A DNA stretch of 64,000 bases from Lachnospiraceae bacterium (GTDB lineage Bacteria > Bacillota > Clostridia > Lachnospirales > Lachnospiraceae): positions 1 through 64,000 of the forward strand of contig JAAWEL010000066.1 of assembly GCA_022794255.1 (NCBI GenBank). The letters are read 5' to 3'. Numbering within the stretch: position 1 is the first letter of the stretch; every line of letters begins with the position of its first letter. The notes below the pieces were generated by a model. That model was not told where the DNA came from. It saw nothing but the letters and a program-made list of their open reading frames with translations, and made no database searches. Positions 51,770 to 60,295 of the stretch are shown here, in pieces. Made by a program: the position numbers and the translations under genes.

Positions 51770-53293
51770 ATGGCAGATATTTTGCTTGAAATAAAAGACC
51801 TGGAAAAGACATTTCCCGGAGTCCGTGCGCTGAAAGGGGTTAAGCTGACGGTAAACAAGGGAGAGGTACACGCCCTGATGGGAGAAAATGGAGCCGGAAA
51901 GTCTACACTGATTAAGGTTTTGACTGGAATTTATCAGAAAAATGGAGGAACGATCTGGCTTGATGGTGAGGAAATCGATTGTCGCACTCCTATGGAAGCC
52001 AATGACAAGGGGATTTCCACCATATATCAGGAGCTGAATCTGGTGTTGTTTCAGACGGTCTATGAAAATCTGTTTTTGGGCCGGGAACCAAGAGATAAGT
52101 TTGGAAGAATTGACCGAAAGACTATGATCAGGGAGGCGGACCGGATTTTGAAGGATCTGGGAATTGAAGTGGATGTGACTGCTCCTCTAAGCCGTTATCC
52201 CACGGCTATTCAGCAGATGGTGGCTATTGCCCGGGCAGTCAGCATCAATGCGAAGCTGGTGATTATGGATGAGCCCACATCTTCTTTGGATTCTCAGGAG
52301 GTGCAGGTGCTGTTTCGGATCATCCGTCAGCTGAAAGGCCAGGGGATCAGCGTTATTTTTATCAGTCATAAGCTGGATGAGATTTTTGAGATCTGTGACC
52401 GGCTGACCGTATTTAAGGATGGGGAATATGTGGGAGATTATGACATTAAGGATCTTAATCAGTTTAAACTGATTTCCCTGATGGTAGGCAAGGATACGGT
52501 GACATTGGAAAGAAAAAAGGAGGGCTATGATTTTGCAGAGGCAACGCCCATTGTAAATATGAAAAGCATTCGTCAAGGAATGCGCCTCAATGGCCTGGAT
52601 CTGGAGATTCGCCAGGGTGAAGTGGTAGGCTTGGCAGGGCTTTTGGGTTCTGGACGAACGGAGCTGGCTCAGGTGCTTTTTGGGACTGCCATGCCTGATG
52701 AGGGAGAGGTGTTCTGGTGGGGAGAGCCGGCCAATATCCACTCGCCCTCGGATGCTATTAAAAAGGGAATGGGCTTTTGCACGGAGGACCGGAAGGTGGA
52801 GGGAATCGTACCTCATCTTTCTGTAAAAGAGAATATGACGATTGCTTTGCTCCCAAAGCTGAATCATTTTGGCTTTGTGAAATTCAGGGAGCAGGATGCG
52901 ATTGTCCGCCATTATATTGACCGGCTGAAGATCAAGACTCCCTCGCCGGAGCAGCAGATCTGTAACCTAAGTGGCGGCAACCAGCAGAAAGTGTTGCTGG
53001 CCAGATGGATGTGTATGAATCCTAAGCTGATTATCTTGGATGAACCTACCAGAGGAATTGATGTAGGTGCCAAGGCGGAGATTGAGGATCTGATCCAGGA
53101 GCTTTCAAAGAGCGGGATTTCCATACTGATGATCTCCTCAGAGATTGCGGAGCTAGAGAGAAACTGTGACCGGATCATTGTTATGAGAGAGGGAAAGGTA
53201 AAAGGAGAACTGATCGACAAGGATATCCATCAGGATAAGATCATGGAGGCGATAGCAAAAGGTAGTGAAAGTGAGGGAATGATCCATGAATAA
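51770..53293 (+). CDS. Sugar ABC transporter ATP-binding protein (RbsA/MglA type, two ATPase domains)
   Basis: A 507-residue ATPase with two nucleotide-binding domains in tandem. Domain 1: MGENGAGKSTLIKVLTGIYQ (Walker A), LVIMDEPTSSLDSQEV (Walker B), VIFISHKLDEIF. Domain 2: GLAGLLGSGRTELAQVLFG in place of a full Walker A, NLSGGNQQKVLLARW (signature) and LIILDEPTRGIDVGAKAEIE. Such a degenerate second site is normal in this group. AAGGAGG precedes ATG 51770. It energises the two membrane permeases that follow. It overlaps the next gene by 8 bases. Confidence 0.96.
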   Translation: MADILLEIKDLEKTFPGVRALKGVKLTVNKGEVHALMGENGAGKSTLIKVLTGIYQKNGGTIWLDGEEIDCRTPMEANDKGISTIYQELNLVLFQTVYENLFLGREPRDKFGRIDRKTMIREADRILKDLGIEVDVTAPLSRYPTAIQQMVAIARAVSINAKLVIMDEPTSSLDSQEVQVLFRIIRQLKGQGISVIFISHKLDEIFEICDRLTVFKDGEYVGDYDIKDLNQFKLISLMVGKDTVTLERKKEGYDFAEATPIVNMKSIRQGMRLNGLDLEIRQGEVVGLAGLLGSGRTELAQVLFGTAMPDEGEVFWWGEPANIHSPSDAIKKGMGFCTEDRKVEGIVPHLSVKENMTIALLPKLNHFGFVKFREQDAIVRHYIDRLKIKTPSPEQQICNLSGGNQQKVLLARWMCMNPKLIILDEPTRGIDVGAKAEIEDLIQELSKSGISILMISSEIAELERNCDRIIVMREGKVKGELIDKDIHQDKIMEAIAKGSESEGMIHE

Positions 53294-54245
53294 GACAAAA
53301 CAGGACACCATACAGCTGGTGAAAAAATATAGTGCAGTTACCATGCTTTTGTTCTTTGTGCTGCTCAACTCCCTTTTTACTCCCAACTTTTTCCGGTTGA
53401 GCAATTTAAATAACATTATTACCCAGATTTGTCCCACGATTCTTTGCGGAATGGGAATGACCCTGGTAATCTCCACCGGAGGAATTGATATATCTGTGGG
53501 ATCTGTGATGGCTCTTTCCGGGGTTCTCACGGCACAGCTTATGTCAAATGCAGGTCTTTTGCCGGCCGTTTTGGTGGCAGTAATTGTGTCTGTGTTGGTA
53601 GGCTGCTTTACAGGATTTATGGTAGGCAAGCTGCGCCTGCAGGCTATGGTTATCACTTTGGGGCTTCAGTTAGGATTGCGGGGCGTGGCCCAGGTTCTGT
53701 GCGGCGGAAGAGATATTTACTTTAATAAGCTGGGAGAGGTAGGAAAACAGCTTTCTTTGTGGGGGACCTACAAGATTGGCGGAGTGATTCCTGTACAGAT
53801 TGTTCCCATTGTTCTTTCTATTGTGGTTGTGTGGGTGATGGTGGAAAAGACCGTGCTGGGACGTCAGATTGAGGCGGTAGGTGACAGCCTTCGGTCCAGT
53901 ATTCTGGCTGGAATTCACGCTTCTGTGATTCTGATGATCGTCTATGGGATCAGTGCCTTTTTTGCGGCATTTGCCGGAATCTTTCAGGCAGCCAAAGTGT
54001 CAGTGGCAGCGGGGAGTTCTCTGGGACAATTAGCGGAGCTGGATGCCATTGCAGCTGTTGTTATCGGCGGTACTCCTATGAGCGGCGGAAAGGCACGGGT
54101 TATGGGGACAGTGGTGGGTGCGCTGATGATGCAGATGATCACTCTGACCTGTGTCATGAATAATATTCCAGATCAGTATGCCCAGGTGTTTAAAGCGGCG
54201 ATCATTGTGTTTGCGGTATTTATTCAGAGAGAACAGGCAAAGTAG
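53286..54245 (+). CDS. Sugar ABC transporter permease 1 (RbsC type)
   Basis: A 319-residue membrane subunit of the branched/ribose permease family. Visible signature: GMTLVISTGGIDISVGSVMA, VGKLRLQAMVITLGLQLGLR and the conserved cytoplasmic GGTPMSGGKARVMGTVVGAL. About 8-10 hydrophobic segments. It starts inside the ATPase gene, as expected for translational coupling. With the following paralogous permease it makes a heterodimeric channel, the usual arrangement when two RbsC-type genes follow one ATPase. Confidence 0.93.
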   Translation: MNKTKQDTIQLVKKYSAVTMLLFFVLLNSLFTPNFFRLSNLNNIITQICPTILCGMGMTLVISTGGIDISVGSVMALSGVLTAQLMSNAGLLPAVLVAVIVSVLVGCFTGFMVGKLRLQAMVITLGLQLGLRGVAQVLCGGRDIYFNKLGEVGKQLSLWGTYKIGGVIPVQIVPIVLSIVVVWVMVEKTVLGRQIEAVGDSLRSSILAGIHASVILMIVYGISAFFAAFAGIFQAAKVSVAAGSSLGQLAELDAIAAVVIGGTPMSGGKARVMGTVVGALMMQMITLTCVMNNIPDQYAQVFKAAIIVFAVFIQREQAK

Positions 54246-54258
54246 GAGGGGAAGGGGT

Positions 54259-55257
54259 ATGAAAACAAAGAATGATATTCGTCAGATGATATTGTCGAGA
54301 AGTACAGTTGTGGCTTTTTTACTTCTGGTCATCATCACCAGTATTGTGTTTCGGGACAAGAATTTTTTATCTACAAACAATGTGTTTAATATTCTCTTAA
54401 AGGCAGCCAAGAATGGAGGTTTTTTGGCTCTGGGCATGACTTTTGTGATCCTGTGTGCGGAGATCGATTTGTCTGTGGGAGCGGTGTTTGCCCTAAGTGG
54501 TGTGGTGATGGGACTTGTGGGACAGGTCAATCCCTTTTTGGGCATTGTCTGCGGGATTTTAGTGGGTGTGGTGTCCGGGTTTATGATCGGATATATGGTG
54601 ACAAAAATGAGGATTTCCTCATGGATTGCTTCTCTGGCCATGATGTTTGCCCTGCGGGGAATTATCTTGATTATTGCTAAAAAGTCGGTGGCGGTCAGCG
54701 GAAATATTCTGACCTTTGCCAATGCCCAGTTTTTTAAGGGAATGGTGCCTGGGATGAAAAGTGGAATATCGATTCTGGTATTTATCCTGTTTCTCATGAC
54801 TTTTTTATGTATGTATGTGGCCAGAAATACCAAGTTTGGCATGGGCATTTATGCAGTTGGAGGCAACTGTGAGGCGGCCCGGATGATGGGAGTGGATGTG
54901 GACCGGATTAAGATCAAGGCCTTTGTTTGCTGTGGCGCCATTGCTGCCTTTTCCGGTGTACTTTTGGCATCCAGCAGCGGAAGTGCTACTTTAAGTGCTG
55001 GAAATGTCTATGAGACCTATGCCATTGCCATGTGTGCCATTGGCGGGGTGAAGCTGTCCGGCGGTGAGGGGAAATTTTCAGGGACATTTTTTGGGATTTT
55101 GATTTATTTTATCATTAATACGATTTTTACTTATTTGCCAGCAGGTATTTCTGTTCATTGGCAATCCATCATTATGGGGCTTTTAGTGTTGATTTCTGTA
55201 GGTGTCCAGTCGGAGGTGCTGCACAATATTAAGATCGGAAAGAAAAAGGTGGAATAA
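54259..55257 (+). CDS. Sugar ABC transporter permease 2 (RbsC type)
   Basis: A 332-residue membrane subunit, paralog of the previous permease. Motifs: GMTFVILCAEIDLSVGAVFA, GNCEAARMMGVDVDRIKIKA and AIGGVKLSGGEGKFSGTFFG. ATG 54259 is preceded by GAGGGGAAGGGG, 13 bases after the previous stop; the longer open frame from 54178 overlaps the previous permease and has no site. It ends one base before the GH2 gene start, so the glycosidase is translated with it. Confidence 0.93.
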   Translation: MKTKNDIRQMILSRSTVVAFLLLVIITSIVFRDKNFLSTNNVFNILLKAAKNGGFLALGMTFVILCAEIDLSVGAVFALSGVVMGLVGQVNPFLGIVCGILVGVVSGFMIGYMVTKMRISSWIASLAMMFALRGIILIIAKKSVAVSGNILTFANAQFFKGMVPGMKSGISILVFILFLMTFLCMYVARNTKFGMGIYAVGGNCEAARMMGVDVDRIKIKAFVCCGAIAAFSGVLLASSSGSATLSAGNVYETYAIAMCAIGGVKLSGGEGKFSGTFFGILIYFIINTIFTYLPAGISVHWQSIIMGLLVLISVGVQSEVLHNIKIGKKKVE

Positions 55258-55258
55258 T

Positions 55259-57064
55259 ATGAAACAGCTGATGAGCAGATGGGGGGAAAAGCTTGACAGG
55301 GAGATGGTATGGAAAGAGTATCCACGTCCTGGTCTTGTAAGAGAGAGCTATCTGAATCTGAATGGGGAATGGGACTACTGTATCAATGATTCCAGGAGAA
55401 CCGAGCAGTATGACGGGAAAATTTTGGTTCCCTTTTCGCCTGAAGCCTTTCTTTCGGGGGTGGGGAGAGTAGTAAAGCCAGGACAGTATCTGCACTACAA
55501 AAAGATTTTCCGACTTCCGGATGGTTTTTTTAAAAGCCGGGTGTTGCTCCATTTCGGGGCAGTGGATCAGGAGTGTGAGGTCCGTTTAAACGGGAGGTTT
55601 GCAGGGCTTCACAAGGGCGGTTATCTCCCCTTTTCCTTTGATATTACAGAGATGCTAAAGGAGGGGGAAAATGTTCTCACCCTCTGGGTGAAGGATTATA
55701 CAGAGAAGCTTCCCCATGCCAGGGGAAAACAAAAACTGGTGAAGAAGGGAAAGTTTGGTTCCCTGTTTTACACCCCTCAGAGTGGAATCTGGCAGACGGT
55801 CTGGATGGAAAGTGTGGAGGAGGATTATATTGACTGGGTGAAGTTCACTCCTATGTATGATGAGGGGGCTGTGCGAATCCGGGCGAAGGCGGCCCGCAGG
55901 ACAACAGACCAAAAGCGGTTGGTCGCTGTGACAATTCTGGATCAGGGGCAGGTGGTGGCCCGGGCAGAGGGAAGTGAAGGGAAGGATCTGGTGATTCCTC
56001 TCAAGGACTTTCACTCCTGGTCGCCGGAGGATCCTTATTTGTATGATGCTGAGATTCGGTATGGAGAGGATCGGGTCAGCTCTTATTTTGGAATGAGAAA
56101 GGTGTCTGTGGACAGAGATGAGAGAGGGATTCTTCGGTTTTTCCTGAATAATCAGCCTTATTTCTTTAACGGACTTTTAGACCAGGGATATTGGCCAGAG
56201 AGCCTGATGACTCCTCCGGATGATGAAGCTCTTTTATATGATATTAAAAAGCTGAAGGAGATGGGATATAATACGCTCCGCAAGCATGTGAAGGTGGAGC
56301 TGGATCGTTTTTATTATCACTGCGACCGGTTGGGGATGATTGTGTGGCAGGATATGCCCAATGGAGGCGGAGAGTATCATATGGGTTTTGTGACTTATCT
56401 GCCCAATGCCTCGGATCGGTTTGCCAGAGGGGTGAAGGACAAGTATTACCACCTGTTTGGCCGGGCAGATTTGGAGGGCAGACGCCAGTATTACCGGGAT
56501 CTGGCCGGAATGGTTCGTCATCTGTACAATCATCCCAGCATTGTGGCCTGGGTTCCTTTCAATGAGGGGTGGGGCCAGTTTGATGCCTGCAAGGCCACAG
56601 AAAAGCTGAGAAAGATGGATAAAGGCCGGCTGATCAATGAAGCTTGCGGCTGGTTTGACCAGAAGGGCGGGGACATGCACAGTATCCACAACTATAATCG
56701 TCCCCTTGCAGTCAAACCGCAGCTGAACCGGGTGGTGGCGCTGACTGAATACGGGGGATATGCATATCCGGTTGAGGGACATACGGCCTGTGAGAAGGCT
56801 TTTGGGTACCGCCATTATTCCTCCGGTGAAGAACTGACGGTTCACTATGAGAGGCTTTGGAGGGAGGAAATTTATCCCAATGTGGACCAAGGACTGTCTG
56901 CGGCTATCTATACACAGGTCAGTGATATTGAGGAAGAAATAAACGGAGTGATGACCTATGACCGAGAGGTGATCAAATTAAATTCCGAAACGGTGCAAAA
57001 GCTGAACCAGAAGTTATATGAACGGTTTGAAAATGCAGTGAGGAACAGACAGGGAATCGATTAA
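55259..57064 (+). CDS. Glycoside hydrolase family 2 enzyme
   Basis: A 601-residue cytoplasmic glycosidase (no signal peptide). Domains in order: sugar-binding beta-sandwich (about 30-190, with LHFGAVDQECEVRLNGRFAG), immunoglobulin-like domain (about 190-280), TIM barrel (about 285-590). Putative acid/base Glu436 in VPFNEGWGQ and nucleophile Glu497 in ALTEYGGYA. Family 2 includes beta-galactosidases, beta-glucuronidases and beta-mannosidases; the specificity is not assigned. It lies in the same operon as the CUT2 transporter, so it likely hydrolyses an imported small glycoside. ATG 55259 has AAGGTGG upstream. Its stop overlaps the convergent ABC ATPase stop by 4 bases (shared TTAA). Confidence 0.92.
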   Translation: MKQLMSRWGEKLDREMVWKEYPRPGLVRESYLNLNGEWDYCINDSRRTEQYDGKILVPFSPEAFLSGVGRVVKPGQYLHYKKIFRLPDGFFKSRVLLHFGAVDQECEVRLNGRFAGLHKGGYLPFSFDITEMLKEGENVLTLWVKDYTEKLPHARGKQKLVKKGKFGSLFYTPQSGIWQTVWMESVEEDYIDWVKFTPMYDEGAVRIRAKAARRTTDQKRLVAVTILDQGQVVARAEGSEGKDLVIPLKDFHSWSPEDPYLYDAEIRYGEDRVSSYFGMRKVSVDRDERGILRFFLNNQPYFFNGLLDQGYWPESLMTPPDDEALLYDIKKLKEMGYNTLRKHVKVELDRFYYHCDRLGMIVWQDMPNGGGEYHMGFVTYLPNASDRFARGVKDKYYHLFGRADLEGRRQYYRDLAGMVRHLYNHPSIVAWVPFNEGWGQFDACKATEKLRKMDKGRLINEACGWFDQKGGDMHSIHNYNRPLAVKPQLNRVVALTEYGGYAYPVEGHTACEKAFGYRHYSSGEELTVHYERLWREEIYPNVDQGLSAAIYTQVSDIEEEINGVMTYDREVIKLNSETVQKLNQKLYERFENAVRNRQGID

Positions 57065-57807
57065 GTACCTGCTTCTAAATGATAGAGCACCTTTTGTTTG
57101 TATTCCAGAAATCGCTCTGATAGAGGAAAATCTTTGCTTCGTGGCCGGGGCTCCTCAATCCGGATTTCCTTTGTTATCCGACCGGGCTGTCCTGTCAGCA
57201 GACAGATCCGGTCAGATAAAAGGATTGCTTCATCAATGTCATGGGTCACAAACAGGGTGGAGAGGTGAATCTGCTCCATGATCTGCAGATACCAGTCATG
57301 AATCCTGCTTTTTGTCAGCATATCCAGAGCAGAAAAGGGCTCATCCAGAAGCGCTACCCGCTCAGAAAAGAGATAGGTGCGCAGAAGAGCCGCTCTCTGT
57401 TTCATGCCGCCGGACAGCTGGGACGGATATTTTTTCTGGGTGCAGTGAAGGCCAAACTGGTCAAAGTATCCGGAGACTTTTTGCCGGGCTTCTCTTTTTT
57501 TCATCCCCTTGATTAAGAGAGGGAGGGCTACATTGTCCTCAATGGTCCGGTAGGGGAGCAGCAGATCCTTCTGAAGCATATAGCTGACCTGGCCTGGCCT
57601 GCCTGTAATATCAGCGCCATCCAGATACACCTTTCCTTCGTCTGGCTGGCTTAAGCCGGCGATCACATTAAATAGGGTGGTTTTTCCACCTCCGCTGATA
57701 CCCAGAAGGGAAACCAGCTCTCCTTCATTCAATTCCAGAGTGATATTTTCAATGATTTTCTGACCATCAAAGGATTTCGTAATCCCCATGACTTTTAGCA
57801 CAGCCAT
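57061..57807 (-). CDS. thiZ: ABC transporter ATP-binding protein of the thiamine-precursor (ThiXYZ-type) system
   Basis: A 248-residue ATPase of the nitrate/sulfonate/taurine-like group. Walker A: LLGISGGGKTTLFNVIAG; signature LSGGMKQRAALLRTY; Walker B and D-loop VALLDEPFSALDMLTKSRIH; H-loop TLFVTHDIDEAI. It is the last gene of the TPP-riboswitch operon, so it powers uptake of a thiamine precursor, usually a pyrimidine (HMP or formylaminopyrimidine). Symbol by context and family, not proven. The stop TAA overlaps that of the convergent GH2 gene in the sequence TTAA. Confidence 0.88.
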   Translation of the reverse strand: MAVLKVMGITKSFDGQKIIENITLELNEGELVSLLGISGGGKTTLFNVIAGLSQPDEGKVYLDGADITGRPGQVSYMLQKDLLLPYRTIEDNVALPLLIKGMKKREARQKVSGYFDQFGLHCTQKKYPSQLSGGMKQRAALLRTYLFSERVALLDEPFSALDMLTKSRIHDWYLQIMEQIHLSTLFVTHDIDEAILLSDRICLLTGQPGRITKEIRIEEPRPRSKDFPLSERFLEYKQKVLYHLEAGT

Positions 57808-57866
57808 TGCTTGCCTCCTTATTTGCCGGGCGCATGATTGGTGGTTGGATAGGAATGGGGGTTCTT

Positions 57867-58877
57867 TTACTGAGGAAGATACTCGTTGGTAAAGCCGATC
57901 TGTTCCGGAAGCTGGGGATCGGACAGGCCGTTTTCATTGAGCCAGGAGTAGAAGCCGTTCCAGCGGGCCGGATCCATATAGCCCCACCGGGGACTGTCTG
58001 CTAAGTACTGAGGCGACAGATATTTCTGGCTGGCTGCCGCCAGCTCTGGATCCAGCTCTGGCACAGCCTGACACAGAATCGCAGCCGCTTTTTCCGGATC
58101 GGCCGCCGCATCCTCATATCCCTTTTTCAGAGCAGTCAAAAATGCTTTTGCCGTGTCTGGTTCTTCCTCTAAAAACTGACTGCCGGCGATTACCACCGGA
58201 GTGTAGTAGTCAAATACCGGGTTTATATCAGAAAAAGCAAAGTAGTCGGTTTCCAGAGCTTCCAGCTGGGTTTTGATTCCAGCCCAGCCATAGAAAATCC
58301 AGATGGCATCTACAGCCTGTGTCTTTAGGGCAGACACTTCATCGGTGATCGTGTTGGGAATCAGCTCAACTTTTTCAAAATCCCCCCCATCCTTTTCCAC
58401 CACATTTTGCAGGGTTGCAAGCTCGATGGGGGATTCCCAGGTGGCGTATTTCTTTCCCTCCAGCCCTTTGGGAGTGTTCATACCTTCGCCTTTCCGAGAG
58501 ACAATTCCGGAGGTGTTGTGCTGAAGAATGGCGGCCACTGCTTTGATGGGAAGGGCATTGTCTCCAACCAGAGCCGGAGCCATGGTATCCTGGAAGCTTA
58601 CGCCAAACTGGGCTTTTCCAGAGGCCACCAGGACCTCAGCTCCGCCCTCCGGGGGCTGTACGATTTCCACCTCAAGGCCAACTTCCTCAAAATATCCTTT
58701 TTCCTGGGCTACATATAAGCCGGTATGGTTGGTGTTGGGAGTCCAGTCCAGGACGAAAGTGATTTTTTTTAAAGGATTTTTGGAACGGTTGGTGAGAGGC
58801 TTATCCGTACCAGTGTTGCAGGCGGCCGCAGAGAGAGCCAGGGCGCTTGCAATGGCAGCAATCCATATTTTTTTCAT
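57867..58877 (-). CDS. thiY: Thiamine-precursor ABC transporter substrate-binding lipoprotein (NMT1/THI5-like, ThiY type)
   Basis: A 336-residue exported lipoprotein. The signal peptide ends in LSAAAC; Cys20 is lipidated. The mature part matches the NMT1/THI5-like pyrimidine-precursor binding fold: ITFVLDWTPNTNHTGLYVAQ (diagnostic), VEIVQPPEGGAEVLVASGKAQ and FGVSFQDTMAPALVG. The FVLDWTPNTNH motif is found in ThiY and in yeast Thi5-like proteins. GGAGG precedes ATG 58877 (the alternative start four codons upstream lacks it). Second to last gene of the riboswitch operon, between permease and ATPase genes. Confidence 0.92.
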   Translation of the reverse strand: MKKIWIAAIASALALSAAACNTGTDKPLTNRSKNPLKKITFVLDWTPNTNHTGLYVAQEKGYFEEVGLEVEIVQPPEGGAEVLVASGKAQFGVSFQDTMAPALVGDNALPIKAVAAILQHNTSGIVSRKGEGMNTPKGLEGKKYATWESPIELATLQNVVEKDGGDFEKVELIPNTITDEVSALKTQAVDAIWIFYGWAGIKTQLEALETDYFAFSDINPVFDYYTPVVIAGSQFLEEEPDTAKAFLTALKKGYEDAAADPEKAAAILCQAVPELDPELAAASQKYLSPQYLADSPRWGYMDPARWNGFYSWLNENGLSDPQLPEQIGFTNEYLPQ

Positions 58878-58914
58878 AATAACCTCCATTTTGCCGCCTT
58901 ATAACAGGCAGCTT

Positions 58915-59688
58915 TTACTTGTCGTTTTTTATCCGTTTCCAGGGCATAAAAAGCCACTGAAGGATTTCCACTCCATTCATCAGAATCAGGCTGATAATGG
59001 AGATCAGAAGGATCACGGCAAACATTTTGTCAAAAGAAAATGCCTTTTTCACTCGTGTCATGTATACGCCCAGGCCGCCAAAGCCTCCCAGCCATTCAGA
59101 GATCACCGCTCCCACCACTGCATAGGAGGCAGAGATTCTCAGCCCGGAAAAGAACGGATCCATGGCGCCTGGCAGCTTAATATAGAAAAATATCTGCCTC
59201 TTTCCGGCTCCCATGGCCCGGAGCAAGCTGACTGCGTCCGGGTCAGAGGACCGAAAACCGGTTAAAAGCCCTATGGTAATGGGGAAAAAGGTAGTGATCA
59301 CAATCAAAATCACCTTGGGTGTCATTTCATAGCCGAACCAAAGCACCAGAAGTGGTGCAATGGCTACAGTGGGAACGGTCTGTGTCAGAATGACCAAAGG
59401 ATAGAGCGCCTGATACAAAGGCTCAAACTGATCCATAGCCACTGCCATAAGAAATCCTAAAAAAATCCCAAGACCCAGGCCCACAAAGGCTTCTGAAAGG
59501 GTGATTACAGAGTGCTCCATCAGAGTGGGAAATTCTGTAATAAAGGCTTTTATCACCTGAAGCGGCGAGGGGAGAAGGAAAGCATCGATCATCCCGGTCC
59601 CGGTAATCACCTGCCAGAACAAAAGAATTGCCAGGACAGCAGAACAGGACCACAGCTTATTTGTGATGCTTGGTGACTTTCCTTTCAA
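58915..59688 (-). CDS. thiX: Thiamine-precursor ABC transporter permease (ThiX type)
   Basis: A 257-residue membrane subunit with six expected transmembrane segments. The binding-protein-dependent permease motif is present: EAA-like loop LRAMGAGKRQIFFYIKLPGA. LLVLWFGYEMTPKVILIVIT is typical of the nitrate/taurine/thiamine-precursor branch. The start is TTG 59688: it is preceded by AAGGAGAGG at good spacing and no ATG is available before the first transmembrane segment. It overlaps the upstream thiamine-binding gene by 32 bases, so the two are translationally coupled. Confidence 0.9.
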   Translation of the reverse strand: MKGKSPSITNKLWSCSAVLAILLFWQVITGTGMIDAFLLPSPLQVIKAFITEFPTLMEHSVITLSEAFVGLGLGIFLGFLMAVAMDQFEPLYQALYPLVILTQTVPTVAIAPLLVLWFGYEMTPKVILIVITTFFPITIGLLTGFRSSDPDAVSLLRAMGAGKRQIFFYIKLPGAMDPFFSGLRISASYAVVGAVISEWLGGFGGLGVYMTRVKKAFSFDKMFAVILLISIISLILMNGVEILQWLFMPWKRIKNDK

Positions 59689-59953
59689 TGGTCAGTACCT
59701 CTCCTTCCGGACGGTAAGTTACTTTAATGTAGGCAGCCACAGAAGGGGCACCTGCACGAATGGCAATGTGCTGACATTCCTTGACAATATCCATCAGTTC
59801 ATCGTAGTCTCCCTCAATGGCGGTCTCAAAGGGACCTACATAACAGTTTAGGCCGGTGCTCTTGATGTAGGCGATCACCTCGTCCACAACACGGATCAGT
59901 TCCTCGTCATTGGCTGCTTCCGGTAATGATTGAATGGCTACGCTTGCGTTCAT
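59657..59953 (-). CDS. MTH1187/YkoF-type thiamine-binding family small protein
   Basis: A 98-residue cytoplasmic protein of the thiamine-binding MTH1187/YkoF family (DUF77). N-terminus MNASVAIQSLPEAANDEELI, then YIKSTGLNCYVGPFETAIEG and KECQHIAIRAGAPSVAAYIK are characteristic. The ferredoxin-like fold binds thiamine or a related metabolite in family members. AAAGGAG precedes ATG 59953; the longer frame upstream lacks a site and would read into the riboswitch terminator. First gene of the riboswitch operon. Role may be buffering or delivering thiamine. Confidence 0.88.
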   Translation of the reverse strand: MNASVAIQSLPEAANDEELIRVVDEVIAYIKSTGLNCYVGPFETAIEGDYDELMDIVKECQHIAIRAGAPSVAAYIKVTYRPEGEVLTIERKVTKHHK

Positions 59954-59993
59954 AAGAATCTCCTTTCCAGATGGGTGTTTTGTTGAATCTTGC

Positions 59994-60025
59994 AAAATAA
60001 AAATCCGCCTGGATTGTCCAGACGG
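59994..60025 (-). terminator. Riboswitch-controlled intrinsic terminator (expression platform)
   Basis: On the minus strand a perfect 9-bp stem CCGTCTGGA / TCCAGGCGG with loop CAA (60025-60005) is followed by ATTTTTATTTT. It lies about 40 bases before the first start codon, as expected for TPP-dependent termination. Confidence 0.85.
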
Positions 60026-60054
60026 AATGATGTCACAAAATTTGTGTCACAAAA

Positions 60055-60150
60055 ACATTTCCTACGCTGGCATTATCCAGATCAGGTTCCAGGGTTTAAA
60101 ATAAATCCTATTTTATCTCAGCCGGAGGATCTTCCAGCACCCCTTTTAAT
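60055..60150 (-). ncRNA. TPP (thiamine pyrophosphate) riboswitch aptamer
   Basis: Read on the minus strand, the Thi-box landmarks are present: GGGGTGCTGG near the 5' end, GGCTGAGAT, then ACCTGATCTGGATAATGCCA followed by GCGTAGGAAA. The aptamer is followed by the terminator at 59994-60025 and then the thiamine-binding/ThiXYZ-type operon. Binding of thiamine pyrophosphate should stop transcription. Confidence 0.96.
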
Positions 60151-60160
60151 TGTCTGTTTT

Positions 60161-60189
60161 AGTTTAGCACAACCAAAGGGATTCGTCAA
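60161..60189 (-). promoter_or_regulatory. Promoter of the thiamine operon
   Basis: Minus strand TTGACG (60189-60184) and TAAACT (60166-60161), 17-base spacing. The expected start lies just before the aptamer. Confidence 0.75.
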
Positions 60190-60213
60190 TGGGGAAAAGT
60201 TTTCACTTATGTA

Positions 60214-60241
60214 TTTACAAATGCTTCTCCCATGTTATAAT
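60214..60241 (+). promoter_or_regulatory. Promoter of the phosphoesterase-rubrerythrin gene
   Basis: TTTACA (60214-60219), 16-base spacer, perfect TATAAT (60236-60241). Divergent from the thiamine-operon promoter. Confidence 0.75.
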
Positions 60242-60295
60242 CTCAACAGAGCCAATTCAGATCAATATAAATAAAAGAAATGAGGATCTTTCATT

